Assembly: GCF_030704205.1 (NCBI RefSeq)
Contig: NZ_CP131913.1
Location: 2,728,001 to 2,792,000, forward strand
From: Halomonas alkalicola
GTDB lineage: Bacteria; Pseudomonadota; Gammaproteobacteria; Pseudomonadales; Halomonadaceae
Direction: 5' to 3'
DNA length: 64,000 bases
A program made the translations under genes and the position numbers. Below the pieces are notes generated by a model. It made no database searches and was not told where the DNA came from. It saw nothing but the letters and a program-made list of their open reading frames with translations. Each line of letters starts with the position of its first letter. Position 1 is the stretch's first letter. Below are positions 25,635 to 32,906 of this stretch, one piece after another.

Positions 25635-26122
25635 TAGATGTTTCTCGTCATGCGCTTGTGAGCGGGGTTTGCGACGATAAAGTTTGGAATTATAGATTGG
25701 CAAGGGGTTTGATTTACAAGTCTGCGTACAGAAAGGGGGAAGATAAGGTTAAAGACCTTTTTGAGGCAAGCGAAAAGCTTTCATCTGACCTGAAGAGCCT
25801 TGATCAGCTGACTAGAAAAGTTAGGCTTGATGAGATATTCGAGTTAAATAACTATATATGCAAGTTGGTTTCTGTAAAGAAGGGTGAGAGGTTCTCTTCT
25901 TTCGATATTGTTTCAAGGTTGATAGAAAGGGGGGATGTAAGGGTTGTTCTCTTTGATTTTTGTCACAGACTCCTTGCTGATGAAAGGGGGGGTGTGATCA
26001 AGCCGAATCAAGTGTCTGCATACAATGCTCGCGTGGAGAAGCTGAACCATCTTATAAGAGATAGGACTAAGGGTAGGAGTTCTTCCGGAATGATGGGGAA
26101 TTATTTCTTGGATGTTATTTAA
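25574..26122 (+). pseudogene. C-terminal fragment of the NLR-like gene in shifted frame
   Basis: From about 25574 the frame reading KEFLYDCWYRAEEGKVYPQG continues the host protein for some 180 residues to a TAA at 26122 and ends GMMGNYFLDVI. It is helical, AT-rich and has no start of its own with a good ribosome site. The simplest explanation is a one-base deletion in the aaggcacaaaag stretch of the parent gene. Confidence 0.75.
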
Positions 26123-26194
26123 TTAGCGGTTTTTCTTTCTAGTTATTTGCATTTGGAGAGCTCGAGCGGAACACCTCAATGAGGGGCAAGTATG

Positions 26195-26212
26195 GGGGAG
26201 CATAAGCTCCCC
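26195..26212 (-). terminator. hairpin between the NLR-like gene and the GGDEF remnant
   Basis: GGGGAGC and GCTCCCC arms separated by ATAA. Read on the minus strand it lies 20 bases after the stop of the GGDEF remnant and is followed by ATACTTGCCCCTC; read on the plus strand it lies 73 bases after the NLR-like gene. No long T tract, so weak or bidirectional. Confidence 0.5.
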
Positions 26213-26231
26213 ATCACGGCTCGCCTCATAC

Positions 26232-26520
26232 CTACTGACTCACCACCTCTCGGTTCCTGCCGCCGTACTTGCCGGCGTAGAGGGCCTGGTTGGCCCGGTG
26301 GATCAGGGCGTCAAGGTCGGTTGCCTCGTTGAGGACCCCGGCGATGCCGATGGTGACGGTCAGGCGGTGCTCGAGCATCGCCTCCATCACCGCAAGCTCG
26401 CTGACCTTCTGCTGCAGCCGTTCGGCCACCATCTGCGCGTCCTTCGGGTGTGCATCCGGCAGGGCGACGATGCGCCGAAGCGCCCGATCACATCCTGGGG
26501 CAGCAGGGAGCACATACCGT
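26232..26520 (-). pseudogene. C-terminal remnant of a GGDEF (diguanylate cyclase) gene
   Basis: The frame encodes the last part of a GGDEF domain: VALPDAHPKDAQMVAERLQQ, HRLTVTIGIAGV and ALIHRANQALYAGKYGGRN. Just upstream in another frame reads LLPQDVIGRFG, the segment that normally runs into GGDEF. About ten bases that would encode the GGDEF signature itself are missing at 26475, shifting the frame. Everything before LLPQDVIGR is absent. It is a dead fragment at the right border of the AT-rich patch. Confidence 0.8.
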
Positions 26521-26577
26521 TCTACTGCCTGCCTTTTGCGGTATCAAGGTGGTGGGAAAACGGACGGGTGCCAACGC

Positions 26578-28890
26578 TCATCCGGCTCCCAATCCACTCA
26601 CCCGCATCACCCGACGCTCCACCGCATCCAGCAGCTGGCCGCGTCCGGTCTCGACCAGGGTGAGCCAGTGTCTGGCGCGGGTGATACCGGTGTAGACCAG
26701 CTCCCGGGTGAGGATCGGGTTGGGGGCGTCGGGGAGCAGTAGGGCGGTGTGGGTGAACTCCGAGCCCTGGGACTTGTGCACCGTCATGGCAAACACCGTC
26801 TCCACCGCCTGCAGGCGGCTGGGCAGCACCCACTTGATGCGCCCGCTGCCGTCTCCTGCCGGAAAGGCGACCCGCAGCGCCGGGCCGCGGCCCTCGCCCG
26901 TGGGCTGGGGCAGCGCCAGGGTGATGCCGATATCGCCGTTCATCAGCCCCAGGCCGTAGTCGTTGCGGGTGACCAGCACCGGGCGGCCGGGATACCAGAG
27001 CCGGCGGCCGTCGCCGCTGTCGATCAGCCCTTCCTTCTCCAGCGCGGCGCGGATGCGCTCGTTCAACCCCTCCACGCCCCAGGGGCCGCGGCGCAGGGCG
27101 CAGAGCAGCTGGAACTGGCCGTGGGCGGCCAGCACCTGTCGGGCCCAGTCGTCCAGCGCCTCGCGGGCGATCTCGCCGTGCTGGCCCGCCTGTGGCTCGG
27201 CGCGCTGCATGACGTCGAGGCTCCGCATTACCTCCAGGTAGTGGCGATAGCCCACCGGCGGCGGCAGCGTCTTGCCGTTCACCATGCGGCCCTCGCCGGC
27301 ACTCTTTCCTCGATCAGGGAAGCCCGCGGGGTGCCCCGAGACCACCAGCCGTTCCAGGCCGCGATCCCTGTCCGTTTCCAGCTTGAGGTGGGAGAGGTCG
27401 GCGTAGCCGTGACCAAGCACCTCGCGGATGGCGGTGCGCTTCTCGCGGCCCGCCGCATCGCGGTTGACCGCCCCGGCCAGCCGGCCGATGCCGCTGGCCG
27501 CGTCGAAGCGGTGGCTCACCCGCAGCATGGCGATGGCCTGGTCCAGCGGGGCGCCCGCGGGGTCGATCATCTCGGCGGGCAGCGCCTGGCCGGTGGCCTC
27601 GGCGAGCCAGTCGGCGGTTTCGGGCGTGTAGTGGCCGCCCTCGGCCCGGGCGCAGAGGTCGCCGAGTACCGAGCCCGCCTCCACGGAGGCGAGCTGGTCC
27701 TTGTCGCCCAGCAGCACCAGGCGGGCGCGGCGCGGCAGGGCGTCGAGCAGCGCGGCCATCATCTCCACGTCGACCATGGAGGCCTCGTCCACCACCAGCA
27801 CGTCCAGCGGCAGCGGGTGTCGGGCGTTATGGCGGAAGTGGCGGGTGTCGGGGCGCGAGCCCAGCAGGCGGTGGAGGGTGGTGACGTCGGTGGGAATGGC
27901 GGATCTGAGTTTGCTGGCACTGCAATCGCCCGATAAATCGGGCTCCCACAAGTCTGAAAGACCGTCGAGGCTTAACCCAGCCACCTGCCCGGCGATGGAT
28001 TCGTTGAGGCGCGCGGCGGCCTTGCCGGTGGGGGCGGCCAGGCGGATGCGCAGCGCTCGGCGGCCTTCGCCCAGTGCCAGAGTCTGCAGCAGGGCGAGCA
28101 GCTTGACCACCGTGGTGGTCTTGCCGGTGCCGGGGCCGCCGGTGATCACCGCGAAGGGCGAGCGGGCGGCCAGGGCGCAGGCGGCCTTCTGCCAGTCCAG
28201 AGTGGGGCTTGCGGGGAAGAGGGCGTTGAGGGCCTGGCCGAGGGTAGTGGTGTCTGCCGGGCGCCTGTCGGCGCCTTCGCTCGGCGGAGCCGAGCTCCTA
28301 CAGGCGTCGTCGCTTTTGCCCAGTCTCGTCGCAATGTGGTGGCGGATTTCCCGCTCGTGGTGCCAGTAGCGGCGCAGGTAGAGGCGGGTGGCGTCGAGCA
28401 CCAGCGGGGTGCTGCCGGGCCCGTGGCCGACGATCAGCGGGTGAGTGAGCGCTTCCTGCCAGTCGGCGAGGGTGAGCTCACCGAGCAGGGCGCTGGGCAG
28501 GGGGGGGGGGGGCGAGTCCTCCAGGCTGTCGCCCTCCGGGGGCAGCGAGAGGGCGAGGTCCGGCTCGGCGAGGGTGCGCTCCAGGTCCAGGCAGACGTGG
28601 CCGCGGCCGAGCTGGTGGCTGGCCAGTGCCGCGGCCAGCAGCAGCGGGGCAGGGGCGTCGGGTACCTCGCGGGCCAGGAAGGCGGCGAAGGCGCGGTCCA
28701 GGGCGCGCAGCCAGCCGCGGGCCACCCAGCGGTCGAGCAGCGCGAAGAGTGCTGCGCTCTTGTGCAGGGCCTCGGCGCCGGCGGCCTCGTTGGGGGTGGC
28801 CTGGGCGGTGGGTGAGTGGTCACTCATGGCTTTGTCTCCAGCGCTCATGGCTGTGTCTCCAGCGCTCATGGCTGTGTCTCCAGCGCTCAT
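26578..28890 (-). CDS. recD: exodeoxyribonuclease V subunit alpha (RecD)
   Basis: A 770-residue 5'-3' helicase subunit of RecBCD. The Walker A motif is ITGGPGTGKTTTVVKLLA, followed by the helicase motifs VLVVDEASMVD (II), GDKDQLASVEAGSVLGDL (III) and, near the C-terminus, FAMTVHKSQGSEFTH (V) and TRARHWLTLVE (VI). Longer than E. coli RecD (about 608) partly because of in-frame repeat insertions around 27920-27950 and 28265-28310. The frame starts with four tandem in-frame ATGs (28890, 28869, 28848, 28827); the first overlaps the recB stop as ATGA. Last gene of recC-recB-recD. Confidence 0.96.
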   Translation of the reverse strand: MSAGDTAMSAGDTAMSAGDKAMSDHSPTAQATPNEAAGAEALHKSAALFALLDRWVARGWLRALDRAFAAFLAREVPDAPAPLLLAAALASHQLGRGHVCLDLERTLAEPDLALSLPPEGDSLEDSPPPPLPSALLGELTLADWQEALTHPLIVGHGPGSTPLVLDATRLYLRRYWHHEREIRHHIATRLGKSDDACRSSAPPSEGADRRPADTTTLGQALNALFPASPTLDWQKAACALAARSPFAVITGGPGTGKTTTVVKLLALLQTLALGEGRRALRIRLAAPTGKAAARLNESIAGQVAGLSLDGLSDLWEPDLSGDCSASKLRSAIPTDVTTLHRLLGSRPDTRHFRHNARHPLPLDVLVVDEASMVDVEMMAALLDALPRRARLVLLGDKDQLASVEAGSVLGDLCARAEGGHYTPETADWLAEATGQALPAEMIDPAGAPLDQAIAMLRVSHRFDAASGIGRLAGAVNRDAAGREKRTAIREVLGHGYADLSHLKLETDRDRGLERLVVSGHPAGFPDRGKSAGEGRMVNGKTLPPPVGYRHYLEVMRSLDVMQRAEPQAGQHGEIAREALDDWARQVLAAHGQFQLLCALRRGPWGVEGLNERIRAALEKEGLIDSGDGRRLWYPGRPVLVTRNDYGLGLMNGDIGITLALPQPTGEGRGPALRVAFPAGDGSGRIKWVLPSRLQAVETVFAMTVHKSQGSEFTHTALLLPDAPNPILTRELVYTGITRARHWLTLVETGRGQLLDAVERRVMRVSGLGAG
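27915..27955 (-). repeat. REP-like palindrome inside recD (copy 1)
   Basis: The palindrome GCCCGAT-AA-ATCGGGC (27928-27943) is preceded, on the minus strand, by TGTGGGAGC and followed by GATTGCAG. The layout TGTrGGAGC-stem-GCGA is shared with the second copy at 28265-28310 and resembles the REP elements of Pseudomonas. It is read through in frame and adds about a dozen residues to RecD. Confidence 0.75.
28262..28312 (-). repeat. REP-like palindrome inside recD (copy 2)
   Basis: The palindrome GCTCGGC-GGA-GCCGAGC (28279-28295) on the minus strand is preceded by TGTAGGAGC and followed by GCGAAGGCG. Same architecture as copy 1 but a different stem. It is translated as DDACRSSAPPSEGADRR within RecD, a stretch foreign to the family. 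Confidence 0.75.
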
Positions 28891-28895
28891 GGCTG
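28823..28895 (-). repeat. 21-bp tandem repeat duplicating the recD start site
   Basis: Three full 21-bp units plus a partial fourth (CTCATGGCTkTGTCTCCAGCG on the plus strand). On the coding strand each unit supplies GGAG, an eight-base spacer and an ATG, so there are four in-frame starts each 21 bases apart, translated as repeats of MSAGDTA. The first ATG overlaps the recB stop. Confidence 0.92.
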
Positions 28896-31800
28896 CTCCT
28901 CCGGGGTGGCATCGGCATCGCGGAACAGGGCGTCGAGTGCTTCGATCAGCACCCGGGGCGGGCGCTCGTGGTGCACGCCGCGGGAGGGGGCGTGCTGGCC
29001 ACGCAGGAAGACGTAGAGCGCCCCACCCAGATGGCGGTCGATGTCGTAGCCGGGCAGCCGCGCCTTCAGCAGGCGGTGCAGGGCCAGCAGGTAGAGGCAG
29101 TACTGCAGGTCATAGCGCTTCTCGCGCACCGCCTCCGCCATGGCCGCCTCTGAGTAGGCCTCGTCGTCGCGGCCCAGGTAGTTGGACTTCCAGTCCAGCA
29201 CGTAGAAGCGCCCCTCGTGCTCCACCACCAGGTCGATGAAGCCCTTGAGCATGCCGTTGAGCCGGTCGCGCTCCAGCGCCGGGCGCTCGGCGCCGCCCAG
29301 TGTGTGAGCGCTTACGAGGGCGTCCAGTCGGGTGGTGTCGACCCGGTGGGCGGCAAACCAGAACTCCAGCTCCACCTGATAGTGAGCGCTCTCCAACCGG
29401 TCCAGCCGCAGCGGCGACACCGGCCCCTCGGGGGCGTTCGGCACTGGCAGCTCGCAGGCCAGCAGCCCCCGCAGCCAGGCCTGCAGCGCCGGGATGCGCT
29501 CGCGCCAGCCGCGCAGGTTGGCGCGCCGCGCCAGGGTGTCGTTCAGCCGCTCGGGCTCCGCGACCAGCCGGGCGAAGCCCTCGGCGCCGGCCCACTCCAG
29601 CAGGCCGTGCAGGAAGGTGCCCGCCGCCGGCCCCCGGGGGAAGCGGTGAAGCGAGGCATCACTCACCGGCAGCGGCGCGCTGGCCGGGTCACTGGGCTCG
29701 TCACGCATCTCCCGGGCGGTGGCTTCGAGAGCGCTTTCAGGTTCTTCCAGAAGGGCGGGCTCTGTGGAGAGAGCGCTTTCGGGTTCTTCCAGAAGGGCGG
29801 GTGCTTCTTCATCACCAATGCGCTCTCCGCCCAGGCGCAGCGCCGAGTAGCTGGCGATCCACCAGTGCTCCCGGGCGCGGCGCGCCGGAGTGAGCGCCTC
29901 GCGCAGGGCCTCGTCGTTCGCCTCGCTGGGCACCATCTGGTCATTCGGCTCCGGCGCCGGCTCGACCTTGAGCTCCGTCTCCGCCGCGCCCTGGGCGAGG
30001 GGGAAGAGGGCCTCGAGCAGGCCGTCCGTCGAGGGTGACGAGAGCGGTGCCCCGGCGGTGAGCACCTGGCCGATGGCGCTGCGCTCGAACCCCTTGAGCG
30101 GGGCGATGCCCAGCCAGGTGGCGTGGCGGGCGCGGGTCAGGGCCACGTAGAGCTTGCGCAGGTCCTCACCCAGGCGCTCGTCGTCGGCGCGGGCTAGCAC
30201 GGTCTCGTCGGGTTCCAGCGAGAGGTGGCGTCGGCCCGCCGCGTCGTGCCAGGTGAGCGGCAGGTCGGTGGCCTTCTTCTCGCGGAAGGCGCAGATGAAG
30301 GGCAGGAAGACCAGCGGGTACTCCAGCCCCTTGGACTTGTGGATGGTGATCACCTGTACCAGGTCGGCATCGCTCTCCAGGCGCAGGCGGTGCGTATCGG
30401 CCTGCTGGGGTGGATGGGCGCGGGCCTCGCTCAGGTGGCGCAGCAGGGCGTGCTCGCCGTCGAGCTCGGCGCTGGCCTGCTGGAGCAGCTCGCCGAGATG
30501 CAGCAGATCGGTGAGATGCCGCTCGCCACTCGGGCTCCTGAGCAGCCGGGTGGGCACGGCGAAGTCGGCCAGCAGCCGGTGCAGCATGGGCAGCACGCCC
30601 TGGCGCTGCCACTGCCGGTGGTAGCCCCGGAACTGCAGCACGCGCGCCTCCCAGGCCAGCTCGTCGTGCTGCAGGGCGTCGAGCTCGGCGAGCGATAGCC
30701 CGACGCTGGGCATGGCCAGGGCGGCGTGCAAGCGCCGTTCGCTGTCGGGCTCGGCGCAGGCGGCCAGCCACACCTCCAGCTCCAGGGCCGCCGGGGTCTC
30801 GAAGACCCCCTCCTTGTCGGAGAGGTAGACGCTCTTGATGCCGCGTTCGAGCAGCGCACCGCGGATCGCCTTCGCCTCGTTGCCGTTGTTGACCAGCACG
30901 GCGAGATCCGACGGTTTCAGGGGCCGGAAGGGCTCGTCGGGCGCGCCGAAGCCGGTGCGGCCCTGCTGGCCCTCGCGCAGAAGCTCGGCCATCCGGGTGG
31001 CGCAGCGCGCGGCCATCTCCTTGAAGTAGGCGCCCTTGCTTATGCCCTTCTCGGCATCGTCGCCCTGGGCCGAAAGGTGCCAAAGCGTCATGGCGGGCAG
31101 CGGCTTGCCGTCGCGGGTCAGGGCATCCTTCCTGCCTTTAGCTGCCACCGGTAAAAAAGGCACAGGGTTGCCCCCCTCGGGGGAGCGGAACAGGAAGGCG
31201 CCGCGGCCGGCGGGGTGGGTCTCGGCGAAGCGGAACACCCGGTTGACCGCCTCCACCATGGCGGTGGAGGAGCGGAAGTTGGTGCCGAGCGTCACATGGC
31301 GACCGACGGTGTCGCGGCGCGCCTGCAGGTAGGTGTGGATATCCGCGCCGCGGAAGGCGTAGATCGCCTGCTTGGGGTCGCCGATCAGCAGGACGGCACC
31401 GGGGTTGTCGGGGTCGGGGGCCTCGGCCAGGCGGTAGACGTGGTCGAAGAGCCGGTACTGCACCGGGTCGGTGTCCTGGAACTCGTCCACCAGGGCCACC
31501 GGGAACTGGCGGCGCACGTGCTCGGCCAGCGCCCCGCCGGCGGGGCCGGCGAAGGCGCGGTCGAGGCGCTCGAGCAGGTCGTCGGGGCCGAGCTCGGCGC
31601 GGCGCTGCTGCACGCGCTCGCGCCGTTCGCTCATCCAGCGCACGGCGTGAGCCAGCAGGTCGGCGTGGGCGCTGGGCAGGGCCTCGAGTTGTTCGGGCAG
31701 CGCGACCAGGGCGTGCAGGGCGGGGTGGTCCAGCGGCTCGCCCTGCTTCCAGATCTCGGCCATGCCCTCGGGCGTCAGGCGCTTCCAGGCGGCGTCGGTG

Positions 31801-32906
31801 AGCGCGGGGGTGGCGAGCTCTGGGTCCTGGGCCCAGTCGCGCAGCTTCGCCAGCCAGTCGATGCGGCTTCTGCTGTTGAGCTTGCGCTGGTCGAAGGCCT
31901 TGGCGGCGGCGGCGCTCTCCAGTTGTTCGGTGAGCTCATCCAGCCAGGCGGGCCAGGGCGCCTTGAGCTCGGCGAGCACCCGGGTGCGTTCGGCCTGCAG
32001 GGTGGCCAGTGCCCCGGCGGGGGGAGGGGCGTCGGGCAGCAGCTCGGCGTCGCCCTGCAGGCGGCGGACGTCCTCGGCCAGGGCGTCGGGGGTCTCCCAG
32101 TAGCAGGTGACCACCGCGAGGGCCTCGGCGTCCAGGGCGTAGTAGAAGCTGCGCCAGTAGTCCCGGGCCACCTCCAGCTCGAGCTCCGACTGGTCGAGGT
32201 TCATCTCGAGCGAGAAGAGGCTGCCGCTCTCGAAGGCGTGCTCGCGCAGCATGCGGTGGCACCAGGAGTGGATGGTGGAGACCGCGGCCTCGTCCATCCA
32301 CTCGGCGGCGAGCTGCAGGCGGCGGGCGCAGGCCGGCCAGCGCTCGCGGGGATAGCTGTCTCGCAGGGCGAGCAGCGGGTCGCCGCCCGGCGTATTGCCG
32401 TGCGACCTGTCCACCGCCTCTGAGTTATCCACCGGTGGTTCGGCGAAGAGGTCCCCTGTCATGGACGGGGCTTTCCCTGAGACAGGTCTCTGCGGAGGCG
32501 CTGTGAACCCCTCCCTGGGCGCTACCGATGCCATCCCTGGCATAGGACCTCCGCGATGACCTGCCCCAGGCGCCCCTTCGGTGGATTCTTCTGCAGCCTT
32601 GCTTGAATGAGGGTCTGTCCCCGATTGAAACGCCTCGGCGGCCTCCATCAGCCGGGCGCGGATGCGGTCGCGCAGCTCCCGGGTGGCGGCGTTGGTGAAG
32701 GTCACCACCAGGATCTCCGGGGGGGTGAGGGCGCGGGGGAAGCTCTCGGCGTCGGCCTCGTCCCGGGGGCCCAGCACCAGGCGCACGTAGAGCAGGGCGA
32801 TGGTGAAGGTCTTGCCGGTGCCGGCGCTGGCCTCGATCAGCCGGCTGCCGGTGAGCGGCAGGTGGATCGGGTCCAAGTTGGCTGGCGTCTGGTTATCGGT
32901 GCTCAT
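28887..32906 (-). CDS. recB: exodeoxyribonuclease V subunit beta (RecB)
   Basis: A 1339-residue 3'-5' helicase/nuclease. Motifs: Walker A IEASAGTGKTFTIALLY, motif Ia VVTFTNAATREL, VALVDEFQDTDPVQYRLFD (II), LIGDPKQAIYAFRGADI (III), ITIHKSKGLEYPLVFLPF (V), ALTRARHATWLG (VI), and the C-terminal nuclease motif VLDWKSNYLG with its D and K. The start is at 32906, overlapping the recC stop as ATGA; the 46-codon upstream extension lies inside recC. Two oddities: an approximately 75-residue Gly/Pro-rich insertion after motif Ia, and a 14-residue duplication near position 1050. Forms recombination/repair nuclease with RecC and RecD. Confidence 0.96.
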   Translation of the reverse strand: MSTDNQTPANLDPIHLPLTGSRLIEASAGTGKTFTIALLYVRLVLGPRDEADAESFPRALTPPEILVVTFTNAATRELRDRIRARLMEAAEAFQSGTDPHSSKAAEESTEGAPGAGHRGGPMPGMASVAPREGFTAPPQRPVSGKAPSMTGDLFAEPPVDNSEAVDRSHGNTPGGDPLLALRDSYPRERWPACARRLQLAAEWMDEAAVSTIHSWCHRMLREHAFESGSLFSLEMNLDQSELELEVARDYWRSFYYALDAEALAVVTCYWETPDALAEDVRRLQGDAELLPDAPPPAGALATLQAERTRVLAELKAPWPAWLDELTEQLESAAAAKAFDQRKLNSRSRIDWLAKLRDWAQDPELATPALTDAAWKRLTPEGMAEIWKQGEPLDHPALHALVALPEQLEALPSAHADLLAHAVRWMSERRERVQQRRAELGPDDLLERLDRAFAGPAGGALAEHVRRQFPVALVDEFQDTDPVQYRLFDHVYRLAEAPDPDNPGAVLLIGDPKQAIYAFRGADIHTYLQARRDTVGRHVTLGTNFRSSTAMVEAVNRVFRFAETHPAGRGAFLFRSPEGGNPVPFLPVAAKGRKDALTRDGKPLPAMTLWHLSAQGDDAEKGISKGAYFKEMAARCATRMAELLREGQQGRTGFGAPDEPFRPLKPSDLAVLVNNGNEAKAIRGALLERGIKSVYLSDKEGVFETPAALELEVWLAACAEPDSERRLHAALAMPSVGLSLAELDALQHDELAWEARVLQFRGYHRQWQRQGVLPMLHRLLADFAVPTRLLRSPSGERHLTDLLHLGELLQQASAELDGEHALLRHLSEARAHPPQQADTHRLRLESDADLVQVITIHKSKGLEYPLVFLPFICAFREKKATDLPLTWHDAAGRRHLSLEPDETVLARADDERLGEDLRKLYVALTRARHATWLGIAPLKGFERSAIGQVLTAGAPLSSPSTDGLLEALFPLAQGAAETELKVEPAPEPNDQMVPSEANDEALREALTPARRAREHWWIASYSALRLGGERIGDEEAPALLEEPESALSTEPALLEEPESALEATAREMRDEPSDPASAPLPVSDASLHRFPRGPAAGTFLHGLLEWAGAEGFARLVAEPERLNDTLARRANLRGWRERIPALQAWLRGLLACELPVPNAPEGPVSPLRLDRLESAHYQVELEFWFAAHRVDTTRLDALVSAHTLGGAERPALERDRLNGMLKGFIDLVVEHEGRFYVLDWKSNYLGRDDEAYSEAAMAEAVREKRYDLQYCLYLLALHRLLKARLPGYDIDRHLGGALYVFLRGQHAPSRGVHHERPPRVLIEALDALFRDADATPEEQP
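29727..29801 (-). repeat. 33-bp direct repeat within recB
   Basis: 29727-29759 and 29769-29801 match at 32 of 33 positions with a 42-bp period, giving the protein duplication LLEEPESAL-x5-LLEEPESAL. It lies in the linker before the nuclease domain, where length change is likely tolerated. Confidence 0.9.
32395..32630 (-). repeat. repetitive, in-frame insertion within recB
   Basis: About 235 bases that split the usual RecB region between RARLMEAAEAF and DPLLALRDSYPRERW. It contains GCGGAGG...CCTCCGC and ATGCCA-TCC-TGGCAT inverted repeats, and the 20-bp repeat also found at 21965-21984. Translated as Gly/Pro/Ser-rich sequence (for example APREGFTAPPQRPVSGKAP) without resemblance to other RecB proteins. 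It reads like a small mobile repeat that landed in frame. Confidence 0.65.

Larger units (their letters stand above)
22044..26122 (+). pseudogene. NLR-like AlbA_2(Schlafen)-STAND NTPase-TPR protein, split by IS66 and frameshifted
   Basis: The gene starts at ATG 22044 (GGAGGGGG upstream) and is open for 31 codons up to the IS66 insertion at 22137; removing the IS and one copy of its 8-bp duplication joins 22136 to 23697 in the same frame. The restored protein has an AlbA_2/Schlafen-type domain (LWDYKAQFDGSEI, NSFGGYIVYGVQ), a STAND NTPase (Walker A AGDGGKGKTS, Walker B SLVVVDNIDALDDDD, sensor RYLITTRKK) and a helical, TPR-like tail. A second lesion, one base missing near 25560-25580, moves the tail to another frame that ends at 26122. 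Total would be about 840 residues. Codon use is strikingly AT-rich relative to all neighbours, indicating transfer. The architecture is that of bacterial NLR-like anti-phage proteins; function is inference. Confidence 0.8.
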
